64,000 nucleotides of DNA, taken from Neotamlana sargassicola. GTDB lineage: Bacteria > Bacteroidota > Bacteroidia > Flavobacteriales > Flavobacteriaceae. Below are positions 35,553 through 46,948 of this stretch, piece by piece (the stretch's first letter is position 1; the number at the start of each line of letters is the position of its first letter). Both the position numbers and the translations under genes were made by a program. The stretch is from positions 124,001-188,000 of the forward strand of contig NZ_JAJAPX010000006.1 of NCBI RefSeq assembly GCF_020523965.1, read 5' to 3'. The notes beneath the pieces are model-generated. The model did no database searches. It worked only from the letters and a program-made list of their open reading frames with translations, and had not been told where the DNA came from.

Positions 35553-36492
35553 AAATGTTTTTAACCTGTTGTTTTGCTTTTTCAAAGTCGTCAATAATCT
35601 CATTTACAATTTCGGAAACTGGTTTTATACTATGAATTAGTCCAGATATCTGACCAATTTCTAGTTCTCCTTCATTTAAATCGCCTTCAAACATCCCCTT
35701 TTTAGCTCTTCCTCGGCCCAGTAAAGTTTTTAAATCGTTTACTGTTGGAGCTGTTTTGTATAAGTCTTGAACTTGTAAATAAAAATCGTTTTTTATTAAT
35801 CGAACTGGTGCTAACTCTTTTAAGGTTAATTGCGTATCGCCTTCTTTGGCGTTAACAACCACCTCTTTAAATTTTTGATGGGCCGAACTTTCTTCGCTAG
35901 CCACAAAACGGCTCCCTATTTGTACGCCATCGGCACCTAAAATCATAGCGGCTAACATACCGCTTCCTGTTGCAATACCGCCAGCTGCAATTATTGGAAT
36001 GTTAATTTGCTCCTTAACCATAGGAATTAAAGTAAAGGTAGTTGTTTCGTCTCTACCATTATGGCCGCCAGCCTCAAAACCTTCGGCAACAATAGCATCA
36101 ACACCCGCATCTTGAGCTTTTAAAGCAAACTTTAAGCTGCTTACAACATGTACTACGGTAATACCTTTGTCTTGCAACCACTTAGTCCATGTTTTTGGGT
36201 TTCCTGCCGATGTAAAAACAATTTTTATACCTTCTTGAACAATAACATCCATTAATTTATCTATCTCTGGATACAACATAGGTACATTAACACCAAAAGG
36301 TTTATTTGTTGCTTTTTTACATTTAATAATATGTTCTCGCAAAACCTCTGGATACATACTGCCTGCACCTAAAATACCCAAAATACCTGAGTTACTTGCG
36401 GCTGAAGCTAAACGCCATCCACTATTCCACACCATTCCTGCTTGAACAATAGGATATTTAATATTGAATAGTTTTGTAACTCTATTTTCCAT
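35551..36492 (-). CDS. Nitronate monooxygenase-type flavoprotein
   Basis: 313 residues. TIM-barrel FMN enzyme of the 2-nitropropane dioxygenase/FabK group: YPIVQAGMVWNSG at the start, FGVNVPMLYP, IVAEGFEAGGHNGRDET (the catalytic-His region), IPIIAAGGIATGSGMLAAMILGADGVQIGSRF. It oxidises alkyl nitronates or reduces enoyl substrates; the exact one is not certain. Its start codon overlaps the stop of the secreted protease gene by one base. Confidence 0.87.
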   Translation of the reverse strand: MENRVTKLFNIKYPIVQAGMVWNSGWRLASAASNSGILGILGAGSMYPEVLREHIIKCKKATNKPFGVNVPMLYPEIDKLMDVIVQEGIKIVFTSAGNPKTWTKWLQDKGITVVHVVSSLKFALKAQDAGVDAIVAEGFEAGGHNGRDETTTFTLIPMVKEQINIPIIAAGGIATGSGMLAAMILGADGVQIGSRFVASEESSAHQKFKEVVVNAKEGDTQLTLKELAPVRLIKNDFYLQVQDLYKTAPTVNDLKTLLGRGRAKKGMFEGDLNEGELEIGQISGLIHSIKPVSEIVNEIIDDFEKAKQQVKNI

Positions 36493-38084
36493 TATTGTTT
36501 TAGGAATTTAAAGGTTTTTACAGTTTCATTTTGACTCACTTTTACAAGATATAATCCTGATTGTAAAGTTGATAAATCAATCTCCGGAGCTTCAGCGGAC
36601 ACCGTATATTCTCCAACAAATTTTCCTAAAACACTAAAAACCGTTATTTGTAAATCGCCATTTGGTACTTTAAAGAAAACCTTTCCGCTTGACGGGTTTG
36701 GATACAATTCTATTTGTAAATTATTTTGAGACTCAACTAATAACCCCGCATTAAAAGCTGCGAATAAATTAGGAATGCCATAACCTAAATAATTGTCTGG
36801 AGAAGCATATTGAGATGCCGACTCGCGCACCAATTGCATAATTTCTGCATTAGAAAAATTAGGTAAAGCTTGCCATAAACAAGCTATTCCTCCGGCCAAA
36901 ATTGGAGAACTAAAAGATGTTCCATTAGCTGTTGCAATCACGTTATTTTCTGTTATTAAAGCACTTGATTGCCCTTGAGCCACAACATCTGGTTTTTGTG
37001 TAGGTTGAAAATTACTACCAACAGAACTAAACCATGCAGAATTACCGCTGGCATCGACTGCTCCAACGGTTAAGGTATTTGGTGAATCTCCCGGCGCGGT
37101 AATACCATCTTCTCCTTCGTTACCTGCCGAAGTAACCAATAAAAGCCCTTTTTCGAATGCCGTATTTGCACCACGGGAAATAAATGCAGTAGATCCATTC
37201 ATTTCCGCATCGCTGTAGGTGTAGTTCGCATTATCAAACGCTTTATATCCTAAAGATGTGTTTATAATATCAACACCTAAACTATCGGCACGTTCGGCAG
37301 CTTCAACCCAATAACTTTCCTCTACAGGCGTTTCGCTACTTACATCTTCTGTAATAAACAAATAATACGAGGCGTCTGGTGCGGTGCCAACAAACTCGTT
37401 TTCAATATATCCAGCCATTGTGCTTAAAACCAAAGTGCCATGATTATGCTGTGAAGTGTTATACACATCTAAATCGCGATTTACAAAGTCGTAAACTCCT
37501 TTAATATTACCTGCATTTCGTAAACGTTCGAAACCATCAATCGTGTTAACATTTGGAAATCCGGCATCGAGTACTGCAATAGTAATACCTACTCCTGTAT
37601 AATCGTTTAAATGCAGATTATTAACATTAATCATTTCTGTTTGATTGGTTGCATTACCATAATTAAACGTAACCAATTCCTCTTGAAATTTATTGGTATT
37701 CTTGACTAGTTTTGCTTTCGTAGTATTTAAACTATTGTTGGCAAAATCTACACGTTCCACAAAACTTAAAGCAGATAAAGCATTAATATCTGTTTCGCTC
37801 CCTCGAACATGAACAGCATTAAACCATTTAGACTTGGCTAAAACAGTAATACCTGATTGCGATTTAAGTTGACTTATATAATACTCATTTACAGGAACAT
37901 CACGTACATCAATCGGGATATTAAAATTTTGTTTTCTATCGATTGCCTTTTGAGTTAAAATAGAAATAGGATTAGCTATTGATGCTTCTACGTCTTCTTT
38001 GTCTGTTAAATACACCCAAGCATCTTCATTTTGAGAGAAAAGAAAACTAGGGCAAACAAATAAAATTAAAACTAAAAATTTCAT
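36492..38084 (-). CDS. Secreted S8 (subtilisin-like) peptidase with T9SS type A sorting domain
   Basis: 530 residues. It has a signal peptide (1-17), a propeptide (to about 150), and a catalytic domain with Asp173 (AVLDAGFP), His215 (HNHGT), oxyanion Asn322 (SAGNEG) and Ser390 (NGTSFSSP). The C-terminal 75 residues (ELYPNPSSGKVFF ... LQSGLYLVKVSQ) are a Por secretion tail. It should be exported by the type IX system and held at the surface or released. Translationally coupled to the nitronate monooxygenase gene. Confidence 0.95.
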   Translation of the reverse strand: MKFLVLILFVCPSFLFSQNEDAWVYLTDKEDVEASIANPISILTQKAIDRKQNFNIPIDVRDVPVNEYYISQLKSQSGITVLAKSKWFNAVHVRGSETDINALSALSFVERVDFANNSLNTTKAKLVKNTNKFQEELVTFNYGNATNQTEMINVNNLHLNDYTGVGITIAVLDAGFPNVNTIDGFERLRNAGNIKGVYDFVNRDLDVYNTSQHNHGTLVLSTMAGYIENEFVGTAPDASYYLFITEDVSSETPVEESYWVEAAERADSLGVDIINTSLGYKAFDNANYTYSDAEMNGSTAFISRGANTAFEKGLLLVTSAGNEGEDGITAPGDSPNTLTVGAVDASGNSAWFSSVGSNFQPTQKPDVVAQGQSSALITENNVIATANGTSFSSPILAGGIACLWQALPNFSNAEIMQLVRESASQYASPDNYLGYGIPNLFAAFNAGLLVESQNNLQIELYPNPSSGKVFFKVPNGDLQITVFSVLGKFVGEYTVSAEAPEIDLSTLQSGLYLVKVSQNETVKTFKFLKQ

Positions 38085-38109
38085 GGGGCAGTATGTTATT
38101 TACTGCAAT

Positions 38110-39297
38110 TTAAGAAATTACGCCCGAACCGACTAACTCATCGTTTAAATACCAAGCTACAAATTGTCCTTCTGTAATTGCCGATTGATGGTTTTTAAAC
38201 ACAACATACAATCCTTTTTCTACTTTATGCAGAGTAGCTTCCTCTAAAGTTTGTCTGTAGCGAATTCGTGCTTTAACAGGCATGGTTTCATTAGTATTTA
38301 ATGCCAGGTCTTCTCTTACCCAATGCAACTCCTCATTTGCAACAAAAAGGGCCTTTTTAAATAATCCTGGATGTAATTTTCCTTGGCCGGTGTATATTAT
38401 ATTTTCTTCAACATTCGTATCTATAACAAACAATGGCTCTACTGTACCGCCAACGGCTAAACCTTTTCGCTGACCTTTTGTAAAGTAGTGCGCTCCTTGA
38501 TGCTTACCAACCACTTTACCTTGATTTTTTGAATATTTTATTTTCCGTGATAAATAACTTAATTCCTCTTCTTTTGAATTAAAGCTTGTTTCAGTTTGGC
38601 TATAAACCTCTAAATTGTTTGGGATTTCAACAATTTCGCCTTCTTTTGGTTTAAGCTGTTGCTGAAGAAACTCAGGCAACTTCACTTTACCTATAAAGCA
38701 CAGTCCTTGAGAATCTTTTTTATCTGCAGTAATTAAATCTAATTCCGAAGCTATTTCACGAACCTCTGGTTTTGTTAATTCTCCTATTGGAAAAAGCGAT
38801 TTTGCGAGTTGTTCCTGAGATAATTGACATAAAAAGTACGATTGATCTTTATTACCATCGACACCAGCCAATAATTGGTAAACTTCCTTTCCGTCTTTCT
38901 CTATTGTGCCTTTACGGCAATAATGACCTGTAGCAACATAATCTGCTCCTAAATCGAGTGCAATCTTCATGAATACATCAAACTTTATCTCACGATTGCA
39001 TAGTACATCTGGGTTTGGTGTTCTACCTTTTTCGTATTCATTAAACATATAATCTACAATGCGCTCTTTGTACTGAGCACTTAAATCTACTGTTTGAAAT
39101 GGAATACCTAACTTTTCAGCTACTAGCATAGCATCATTACTATCGTCTAGCCAAGGGCATTCATTGGATATGGTAACCGAATCGTCGTGCCAATTTTTCA
39201 TAAACAATCCAATAACCTCATAACCTTGTTGTTGTAACAAATAAGCTGCAACACTTGAATCTACACCTCCGGAAAGCCCTATTATTACCCGTTTCAT
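38110..39297 (-). CDS. mnmA: tRNA 2-thiouridine(34) synthase MnmA
   Basis: 395 residues from the ATG at 39297 (an in-frame TTG 3 codons upstream is not needed). PP-loop SGGVDSS is at 9-15, with catalytic Cys100 ([10 protein letters not shown]) and Cys200 (GLCFIG). The C-terminal beta-barrel spans 290-395. It makes s2U34 in tRNA-Lys, Glu and Gln. mnmD, which completes the mnm5 side chain of the same base, is also in this window (63471). A TATATTTG -7 element lies at 39318-39325. Confidence 0.96.
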   Translation of the reverse strand: MKRVIIGLSGGVDSSVAAYLLQQQGYEVIGLFMKNWHDDSVTISNECPWLDDSNDAMLVAEKLGIPFQTVDLSAQYKERIVDYMFNEYEKGRTPNPDVLCNREIKFDVFMKIALDLGADYVATGHYCRKGTIEKDGKEVYQLLAGVDGNKDQSYFLCQLSQEQLAKSLFPIGELTKPEVREIASELDLITADKKDSQGLCFIGKVKLPEFLQQQLKPKEGEIVEIPNNLEVYSQTETSFNSKEEELSYLSRKIKYSKNQGKVVGKHQGAHYFTKGQRKGLAVGGTVEPLFVIDTNVEENIIYTGQGKLHPGLFKKALFVANEELHWVREDLALNTNETMPVKARIRYRQTLEEATLHKVEKGLYVVFKNHQSAITEGQFVAWYLNDELVGSGVIS

Positions 39298-39317
39298 ATA
39301 TACCAATTTTTAGGCTG

Positions 39318-39325
39318 CAAATATA
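39318..39325 (-). promoter_or_regulatory. -7 element before mnmA
   Basis: TATATTTG on the minus strand, a perfect TAnnTTTG match, 20 bases before the ATG. No TTG at standard spacing. Confidence 0.55.
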
Positions 39326-39445
39326 CGCATAAATATCATTTTTTAACCTTCCCAACTTAATGACCTAAAGGTGCGGAAAAACAACTTTTGTTTAAATTTT
39401 AACAAATTTTAATAAACAAAAAATTAATTCTGTTTAATTTTTAAC

Positions 39446-39453
39446 TATTTTTG
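39446..39453 (+). promoter_or_regulatory. -7 element before the FAS1 lipoprotein gene
   Basis: TATTTTTG, a perfect TAnnTTTG match, 24 bases before the ATG at 39478. Confidence 0.6.
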
Positions 39454-39477
39454 TTAAACAAAATAAAATCTAACAAC

Positions 39478-40446
39478 ATGAAAAAGTTAAATTTCTTAAA
39501 ACCATTAGTAATTGTATTTGCTCTAATCTTATCATCTTGTAATAGTGATGACGAAGGCACTACCCCACAAGAATTAAACATTGTAGAAACCGCCCAGAGC
39601 GTTTCAGATTTAAGTATTCTAGTTGAAGCTGTTATACAAGCAGACTTGGTAGATGCTTTATCTGCTGCCGGTGATCGAACAGTTCTAGCACCAACTAACG
39701 CTGCATTTACATCATTTTTAAGCGACAACGGTTTCAGTTCGCTATCGGAAGTTCCAGATGATGTACTAACTCAAATTTTATTAAATCACGTTATTCCAAG
39801 TGTTAACATTGAATCGTCTGCATTAATTGGTAACACAGGTTATACCACAACAATGGCAGATGGACCTAGCTCAACCAATTTGAGTATTTTTTATGACGGC
39901 ACATCTGGAGTAACTTTTAACGGAATGGCAACAGTTACAACTGCAGATGTAAGTACATCAAATGGTGTCGTGCACATTATTGATGAAGTTATTACGCTAC
40001 CAACAATTGCTACTTTTGCTACAACTAATTCGGCATTATCTACTTTAGTTAGTGTTTTAGCTTACGCCGATACTGGTAGCCCAACTGTACCTTATATTGA
40101 AACAGTTTCGGACAGTGAAGCGGGGCCTTTTACTGTTTTTTCGCCAACTAATGATGCGTTTACTAATTTACTAGAAGAACTTGGTGTTGATGAGTTAACA
40201 GATATTGATAAAGATACCGTTGATGCTGTTTTATTAAATCATATAGTTAATGCAAATGTACAATCTAGCCAACTTACGTCTGGAACTGTTACTACTCTTG
40301 GAGGCGATGTAACTGTTGATGCTACAGCTTTTACAATTACAGATATGAATGATAGAGTAAGTAATATTATTACAAGTTTAGTTGATATACAAGCTACTAA
40401 TGGTGTTGTTCATTTTATAGATAAAGTAATTTTACCTGCGCAATAA
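39478..40446 (+). CDS. Lipoprotein with two fasciclin (FAS1) domains
   Basis: 322 residues from the ATG at 39478; the longer frame starting at 39451 would run through the promoter element. The lipobox is ILSSC (Cys about 20). Two FAS1 repeats follow (about 37-175 and 190-322), each with the signature T-V-x-A/S-P-T-N-x-A-F and an HI-LNH-region ending in NGVVHxID. FAS1 domains mediate adhesion. It is single and convergent with the MORN-type gene, sharing the terminator at 40478. Confidence 0.93.
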   Translation: MKKLNFLKPLVIVFALILSSCNSDDEGTTPQELNIVETAQSVSDLSILVEAVIQADLVDALSAAGDRTVLAPTNAAFTSFLSDNGFSSLSEVPDDVLTQILLNHVIPSVNIESSALIGNTGYTTTMADGPSSTNLSIFYDGTSGVTFNGMATVTTADVSTSNGVVHIIDEVITLPTIATFATTNSALSTLVSVLAYADTGSPTVPYIETVSDSEAGPFTVFSPTNDAFTNLLEELGVDELTDIDKDTVDAVLLNHIVNANVQSSQLTSGTVTTLGGDVTVDATAFTITDMNDRVSNIITSLVDIQATNGVVHFIDKVILPAQ

Positions 40447-40477
40447 AAGGGAGAAAAATTGATTATGAAAAAGAAAT

Positions 40478-40505
40478 AACGCCTTAAAATTAAGGCGTTT
40501 TTTTT
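40478..40505. terminator. Shared terminator of convergent genes
   Basis: The stem AACGCCTTA (40478-40486) / TAAGGCGTT (40491-40499) with an AAAT loop is followed by seven T on the plus strand. The stop codon of the minus-strand gene (40492-40490) lies within the hairpin, so both genes end on it. Confidence 0.87.
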
Positions 40506-41197
40506 ATTCTTTTTGGTTTAGCACTCATATCTTTTTCTTCAACTAAATTACCATTTTTATAAAATTTCCAAATCCCTACTTTTTTGTCATTTTTATAAAA
40601 GCCTTCAGAAATTAATCCTCCTGAATTATTATAATATTTTGCCTCTCCATTAAACATATCATTTTCGTAATTAATTGATTTTAATAATATTTTACTATCG
40701 GTAAACCAATTAGCGAGACCATGCAATTTACCATTTACATACTGTTTTTTCTCAGCTATAATTTCGTTTGGATAATACACTAAGCGTTCACCATGTAACT
40801 CTCCGTTTTTGTTGTAATTCTCTAATGTTAAAAGAGCATCACTATTTTTTTGATAATATTTCCAAGTTCCAATATATTTTTTACCATCCATTTGGCCTTC
40901 GCTAATAACTTTACCCGAAGATGCTAAAAACTTTACTTCGGCTATGTTATTGTCATGATTAAATTGTTTAGTCGCCGATAAAACAGCTTTTCCGTCTATC
41001 TTTTTATAAAATTTAAAAAGTCCCGATTCTTTACCATGAAAAAACGCCCCTTCGTAACGTAAAACTTTTGTATCGCCGTAATACTTTTTGTAAACACCAT
41101 GACGTTTTCCGTTAGGATCTAATTGATTAATGCTTTGCGAAAACCCTAAAAAATTAATAAAGAAAACTAATATTAAAACAAATTTAAAAACGTTCAT
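40490..41197 (-). CDS. Exported MORN-variant repeat protein (YwqK-like)
   Basis: 235 residues. A signal peptide (1-20) is followed by repeats of about 22 residues of the form NGKRHGVYKKYY, HGKESGLFKFYKK, NGELHGERLVYYPN, NGKLHGLANWFTD and KVGIWKFYKNGN. This is the MORN_2 motif, often labelled 'YwqK family antitoxin' by annotation pipelines. No toxin gene is adjacent. It follows the yidC terminator and has its own -7 element (TAAATTTG, 41254-41261). A surface-structural role is more likely than antitoxin. Confidence 0.85.
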   Translation of the reverse strand: MNVFKFVLILVFFINFLGFSQSINQLDPNGKRHGVYKKYYGDTKVLRYEGAFFHGKESGLFKFYKKIDGKAVLSATKQFNHDNNIAEVKFLASSGKVISEGQMDGKKYIGTWKYYQKNSDALLTLENYNKNGELHGERLVYYPNEIIAEKKQYVNGKLHGLANWFTDSKILLKSINYENDMFNGEAKYYNNSGGLISEGFYKNDKKVGIWKFYKNGNLVEEKDMSAKPKRIKKTP

Positions 41198-41253
41198 AAA
41201 TATTCCTTTTAAATAGATTAATACTTACTTTTTAATTGTTGAAAATTAAACGA

Positions 41254-41261
41254 CAAATTTA
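41254..41261 (-). promoter_or_regulatory. -7 element before the MORN-type gene
   Basis: TAAATTTG on the minus strand, a perfect TAnnTTTG match, with a leader of about 50 nt. Confidence 0.5.
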
Positions 41262-41284
41262 ATACCAAATTGCATAAATAGAAA

Positions 41285-41314
41285 AAGCTGCTATTAAAAT
41301 TTTAATAGCAGCTT
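41285..41314 (-). terminator. Terminator of yidC
   Basis: A perfect 30-base palindrome (AAGCTGCTATTAAAA and its complement). On the minus strand it is followed by TTTTTC. It lies 23 bases beyond the yidC stop. Confidence 0.88.
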
Positions 41315-41336
41315 CTTAAAATACGTATAAACAAAA

Positions 41337-43223
41337 TTACTTGCGCTTGTTTTGTTGTGCTTTTTGTTGTTGTTCGGCTTGCTCCATCATTTCAGCCATT
41401 TTTCGTTGAAAACGATTTTGCTTACGCGGCTGTTTCTTTTTCTCTTGAATTTGGGCGTGTATTTTATCTTCGTCCAAAATAAAGTTTTTTATTACAAGGA
41501 TAATTCCAATACTAATTAAGTTCGAAATAAAATAATATAAACTCAACCCTGATGCATAATTATTAAAGAAAAACAGCATCATTATTGGTGAGAAATACAT
41601 CATATATTTCATCATTTTTGCCATATCGGGCATACCTTCTTGTTGTGGTGCGGTCTGTACATTTTGCCCTGTAGTTAATCGCATGTAAAAGAATATAGCT
41701 ACAGATGCTAAAATTGGAAACAAACTTACGTGGTTACCATAAAAAGGAATATGGAATGGTAAATCTGCAATAACATCGTAAGACGATAAATCGTCTGCCC
41801 AAAGGAAACTTTTTTGTCTTAAATCGAAGGCTGAAGGAAAAAATTGAAATAACGCATAAAATACAGGCAATTGTATTAAAGCTGGTAAACAACCCGCCAT
41901 TGGGCTAGCACCTGCTTTGGTTTGTAAAGCCATTGTTTCTTGTTGCGCTTTCATCTTATTATTCTTGTACTTTTCGCGTATAGCATCTAACTCTGGCTTT
42001 AAAATTTTCATTTTTGCCTGAGACAAGAATTGCTTGTATTGTACAAACGATAAACATATTTTAACTAAAATTGTCATTACAATAATAGCTATACCGTAAG
42101 GCAACCAATTACCTAACATACCAAATAAAGGCATGAAAATGTAACGGTTTATCCAACCAAAAATACCCCAACCAAATGGTACAATTTCATCTAAATTACG
42201 GTCGTAAGCGTTTAAAGTTTTAAATTCACTAGGACCAAAATAGAAATCCATTGGTTGATTAATTTCGCCACCTTGCAGCTCTAAAGGCATTTTTGCAGCG
42301 AAGTATTTAGTATAAACTGTATCTATTTCTTCGTCTTCAACTAAATTTTCAGCTTTAATGTTTGCTGTTTTAAAAGCTTTATCGGTAAGTAAAACCGATG
42401 TAAAGAAATGTTGCTTATAGCCAATCCAGGTAACATCTTCTAACTCGTCATCTGCATCTCTTGCACCTGTATAATCGGCTTTTCCACCTTCGTATTCGTA
42501 ATGAATGTCTGTATAACGATTTTCGTAAGAAATACTTTTAGCATGACGATATCCTTTTAAATCCCAATTTAAATTGATGTTTTGAGAACTGTTAATTACA
42601 TCGCTTAAGCCTTGAGAACGGATGGTAAAATCCATCATGTAATCGTTATCTTTAATTTCGTAACGGTATTCTAAAAATTTACTTTCTGAAACTTTTAGCT
42701 TCATAGACACAACAGTAATATCTTCATTTTTAGTTACTGTTGGTACAAAAGGTAAATCTTTAGTATTTAAAACACGGCTATCTGTAGTTCCAAAATTAAT
42801 ATTGAAACCAGAGTTGTTATCTTTTATTAAATAGATAGGAACCGAATCGAAATCAACAAACTTTTTTAAGCGTACTTCACTTAAATAACCGCCTTTATTA
42901 CTAAATTTTAAAGCTAATAAATCGCTCTCAACAGTAGTTTCGTTGTTAGATGATTGTGTTGCAGAATATGCAAATGCTCCTAATTTGTTTTTAAGCTGCA
43001 CTAATTGAAGTGAATCTATTCCGCTGCCTACATTATAGGTTTCGGCATCGACAACTTTAGTTTCATTAGCTTTCTTCTGGGCTTCAACTTTTTCTTGTTT
43101 TGCTTTTTCTTCAGCTTCAAGTTCTTCTTGTGTTGGCTGGTTTTGCCACAACATGTACATTAAAATACCAAAAATTAGTATAAAACCAATTATCGAATTA
43201 ATGTCTAACTTCTTTTCTTCCAT
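41337..43223 (-). CDS. yidC: Membrane protein insertase YidC
   Basis: 628 residues. One N-terminal helix (about 12-25) is followed by a large periplasmic beta domain (50-345) and five C-terminal helices (from about 365), with QYKQFLSQAKMKILKPELDAIREKY and GCLPALIQLPVFYALFQFF. The C-terminal tail is rich in Lys/Arg and Gln. It inserts inner-membrane proteins with or without Sec. It lies 79 bases downstream of pyrG, a common Flavobacteriaceae pair. Confidence 0.97.
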   Translation of the reverse strand: MEEKKLDINSIIGFILIFGILMYMLWQNQPTQEELEAEEKAKQEKVEAQKKANETKVVDAETYNVGSGIDSLQLVQLKNKLGAFAYSATQSSNNETTVESDLLALKFSNKGGYLSEVRLKKFVDFDSVPIYLIKDNNSGFNINFGTTDSRVLNTKDLPFVPTVTKNEDITVVSMKLKVSESKFLEYRYEIKDNDYMMDFTIRSQGLSDVINSSQNINLNWDLKGYRHAKSISYENRYTDIHYEYEGGKADYTGARDADDELEDVTWIGYKQHFFTSVLLTDKAFKTANIKAENLVEDEEIDTVYTKYFAAKMPLELQGGEINQPMDFYFGPSEFKTLNAYDRNLDEIVPFGWGIFGWINRYIFMPLFGMLGNWLPYGIAIIVMTILVKICLSFVQYKQFLSQAKMKILKPELDAIREKYKNNKMKAQQETMALQTKAGASPMAGCLPALIQLPVFYALFQFFPSAFDLRQKSFLWADDLSSYDVIADLPFHIPFYGNHVSLFPILASVAIFFYMRLTTGQNVQTAPQQEGMPDMAKMMKYMMYFSPIMMLFFFNNYASGLSLYYFISNLISIGIILVIKNFILDEDKIHAQIQEKKKQPRKQNRFQRKMAEMMEQAEQQQKAQQNKRK

Positions 43224-43302
43224 CTAAATTATATTCGTAAATATTAAAAAATTCCTGCCATTACACAGGAATATACTTAGCTTATCAAAAAACTAACCAG
43301 TT

Positions 43303-44952
<1,650 letters not shown>

Positions 44953-44963
44953 TTAAACGCAGG

Positions 44964-44971
44964 CAAATTTA
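44964..44971 (-). promoter_or_regulatory. -7 element before pyrG
   Basis: TAAATTTG on the minus strand, 20 bases before the ATG. The nearest TTG upstream has a 23-base spacer. Confidence 0.55.
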
Positions 44972-45147
44972 CAAAATTAAACCAGTTAATAAAGCAATTA
45001 AGTTTAGTTATTTACTTAGGAGTTGTTAACAAGTCTTACTGTTTGATTTTCAAAGAATTAAAAATCAAGAGTTTTTATAATTTTTAATTTTAGTTTAAAT
45101 AGTTAATTGCACTCAATTGAGTCTATAATTATCCCAAACAATTAAAT

Positions 45148-45155
45148 TATCTTTG
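45148..45155 (+). promoter_or_regulatory. -7 element before trmD
   Basis: TATCTTTG followed by CA, a perfect TAnnTTTG match, 19 bases before the ATG at 45175. Confidence 0.6.
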
Positions 45156-45174
45156 CAATCTATATTAGAATTTT

Positions 45175-45852
45175 ATGCGCATTGATATTATAACGGTTTT
45201 ACCGGAATTACTTAAAAGTCCTTTTGAAGCTTCAATTTTAAAGCGAGCTATTGAGGCTGATTTGGTTGAAGTTCATTTTCATAACCTACGCGATTATAGT
45301 AATAACAACTATAAAAGTGTAGACGACTACCAATTTGGCGGCGGCGCAGGCATGGTTATGATGATTGAACCTATTGATAAATGTATAAGTAAACTAAAGG
45401 AAGAACGCCATTACGACGAAATTATTTATATGACACCCGATGGCGAAACCTTAAACCAAGGTATTGCCAACCAATTATCGTTAAAAGAAAACATAATTAT
45501 TTTATGCGGACATTATAAAGGTGTAGACCAACGTGTGCGCGATCATTTTATAACCAAAGAAATATCTATTGGCGATTATGTACTTTCTGGTGGCGAATTA
45601 GGTGCTGCTGTACTGTGCGATGCTGTTATACGGTTAATACCTGGCGTTTTAGGAAATGAAACCTCTGCCCTAACCGATTCGTTTCAAGATAATTTATTGG
45701 CACCTCCAATTTATACCAAACCTCGCGAATATAAAGGCATGAAAGTTCCTGAGCTATTATTTAGCGGTAACTTACCGGAGATTGAAAAATGGCGCGAAGA
45801 ACAAGCCTACCAGCGTACCAAAGAGCGTCGTCCAGATTTATTAGAAGATTAA
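45175..45852 (+). CDS. trmD: tRNA (guanine(37)-N1)-methyltransferase
   Basis: 225 residues. SPOUT-fold Trm[14 protein letters not shown] start, [49 protein letters not shown] (knot), [20 protein letters not shown]. It methylates G37 to prevent frameshifting. rplS is 720 bases downstream; in many bacteria trmD and rplS are in one operon, but here rplS has its own promoter. Confidence 0.97.
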   Translation: MRIDIITVLPELLKSPFEASILKRAIEADLVEVHFHNLRDYSNNNYKSVDDYQFGGGAGMVMMIEPIDKCISKLKEERHYDEIIYMTPDGETLNQGIANQLSLKENIIILCGHYKGVDQRVRDHFITKEISIGDYVLSGGELGAAVLCDAVIRLIPGVLGNETSALTDSFQDNLLAPPIYTKPREYKGMKVPELLFSGNLPEIEKWREEQAYQRTKERRPDLLED

Positions 45853-45855
45853 ATC

Positions 45856-46344
45856 ATGGAAAATCCTGAAATTGTAACCATTCCAGAAACGTTACTTGTT
45901 GGTATGCAAACTAACATGTCGCTTACAGAAAATAAAACCTTTAATTTATTTTCTGCTTTTATGCCTAAACGAAAAACAATTAAAAATGCTATTAATACAG
46001 ATGTTTTTGAAATATGCATATATAAGGATGGTTATTTTAAAAACTTTAACCCGAACAACACATTTACAAAATGGGCGACTTTAGCAGTTAAAAATTTTGA
46101 AAATATTCCAGAGAATATGGAAACTTTTAATATTGAATCTGGTTTGTACGCTAAATTTAATTACAAAGGTTTACCACAAGAAATAGGTGGTTTTATGGGA
46201 TATATTTTAGGAACTTGGTTGCCAAACTCTGCGTATATTCTAGACCATCGACCACATTTTAATGTTCTTGGAGATTCTTATAAAAGTAATGCCCCAGCAT
46301 CGGAAGAAGCTATTTTTATTCCTATAAAGCCAAAAACATCCTAA
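45856..46344 (+). CDS. GyrI-like / effector-binding domain protein
   Basis: 162 residues. SOUL/GyrI-type fold: ETLLVGMQTNMSL, then DVFEICIYKDGYF, KWATLAVKNFENIP, SGLYAKFNYKGLPQEIGGFMGYILGTWLPNSAYILDHRPHFNVLG. The latter part matches the C-terminal effector-binding domain of AraC-type regulators and of GyrI. No DNA-binding part is present. It starts 3 bases after trmD. Function unknown, perhaps small-molecule binding. Confidence 0.85.
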   Translation: MENPEIVTIPETLLVGMQTNMSLTENKTFNLFSAFMPKRKTIKNAINTDVFEICIYKDGYFKNFNPNNTFTKWATLAVKNFENIPENMETFNIESGLYAKFNYKGLPQEIGGFMGYILGTWLPNSAYILDHRPHFNVLGDSYKSNAPASEEAIFIPIKPKTS

Positions 46345-46350
46345 AAAGCT

Positions 46351-46436
46351 GTGTTAAGGATAGTAACGGCATCCTTTTTTGAAGTATGAAAAAAAGATAT
46401 AGTGGATAGCCTGACCCCGAGATAACGGGGTAACAC
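46351..46436 (-). repeat. Structured intergenic repeat, copy 3 (inverted, diverged)
   Basis: Read on the minus strand it opens GGTGTTACCCCG and closes ATCCTTAACACAG, with GGGGTCAGGCTATCC inside. Compared with copies 1 and 2 the terminal pair GCGTTA/TAACGC has become GTGTTA/TAACAC, with both arms changed together. Inner hairpins CCCCG...CGGGG and ATCTTTTTT / AAAAAAGGAT are kept. Confidence 0.8.
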
Positions 46437-46487
46437 CAAAAGCATTAAAATTTTAAAACTTTTACTTTTTAGTTATAACTTTTTAAT

Positions 46488-46495
46488 TATCTTTG
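46488..46495 (+). promoter_or_regulatory. -7 element before rplS
   Basis: TATCTTTG followed by CAG, a perfect TAnnTTTG match, 77 bases before the ATG. Confidence 0.6.
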
Positions 46496-46499
46496 CAGC

Positions 46500-46572
46500 C
46501 AATTTCGGGTTAACCTCTGGCGAGAATCGTGAATGTTGTTTCGAATTAACTCATAATTAATATTTTAAAGAT
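46500..46572 (+). promoter_or_regulatory. rplS leader, possible autoregulatory RNA
   Basis: About 70 bases of leader, long for this genome. GGGTTA (near 46507) can pair with TAACTC (near 46548), enclosing a small CGA/TCG hairpin. Ribosomal protein leaders often bind their own product; this is only a structural hint. Confidence 0.3.
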
Positions 46573-46923
46573 ATGGAATCTTTAGTAAAATTTGTACAAG
46601 ACGAATTTGTAACAAGAAAAGAATTTCCAGAGTTTAGCGCTGGAGACACAATAACAGTTTACTACGAAATTAGAGAAGGAGAAAAAGTACGTACTCAGTT
46701 CTTTAGAGGTGTAGTAATACAACGTAGAGGTTCGGGAACTTCTGAAACTTTTACAATTAGAAAAATGTCTGGAACTATTGGTGTAGAACGTATTTTCCCA
46801 GTGAATTTACCAGCATTACAAAAAATTGAAGTAAATAAGCGTGGTAAAGTTCGTAGAGCTAGAATTTACTACTTTAGAGGCTTAACTGGTAAGAAAGCTA
46901 GAATTAAAGAAGTAAGACGCTAA
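46573..46923 (+). CDS. rplS: 50S ribosomal protein L19
   Basis: 116 residues, standard length: FPEFSAGDTITVYYEI, FFRGVVIQRRGSGTSETFTIRKMSGTIGVERIFPVNLP, GKVRRARIYYFRGLTGKKARI. L19 sits at the 30S-50S interface. It has a strong terminator at 46949-46977. Confidence 0.98.
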   Translation: MESLVKFVQDEFVTRKEFPEFSAGDTITVYYEIREGEKVRTQFFRGVVIQRRGSGTSETFTIRKMSGTIGVERIFPVNLPALQKIEVNKRGKVRRARIYYFRGLTGKKARIKEVRR

Positions 46924-46948
46924 TATTATACTGCTTTTGCAGATTTAA

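Noticed and set aside
40490-41197. Antitoxin of a toxin-antitoxin pair
   Set aside because: The YwqK-type label is from pipelines; the protein is an exported MORN-repeat protein and no toxin gene is adjacent.
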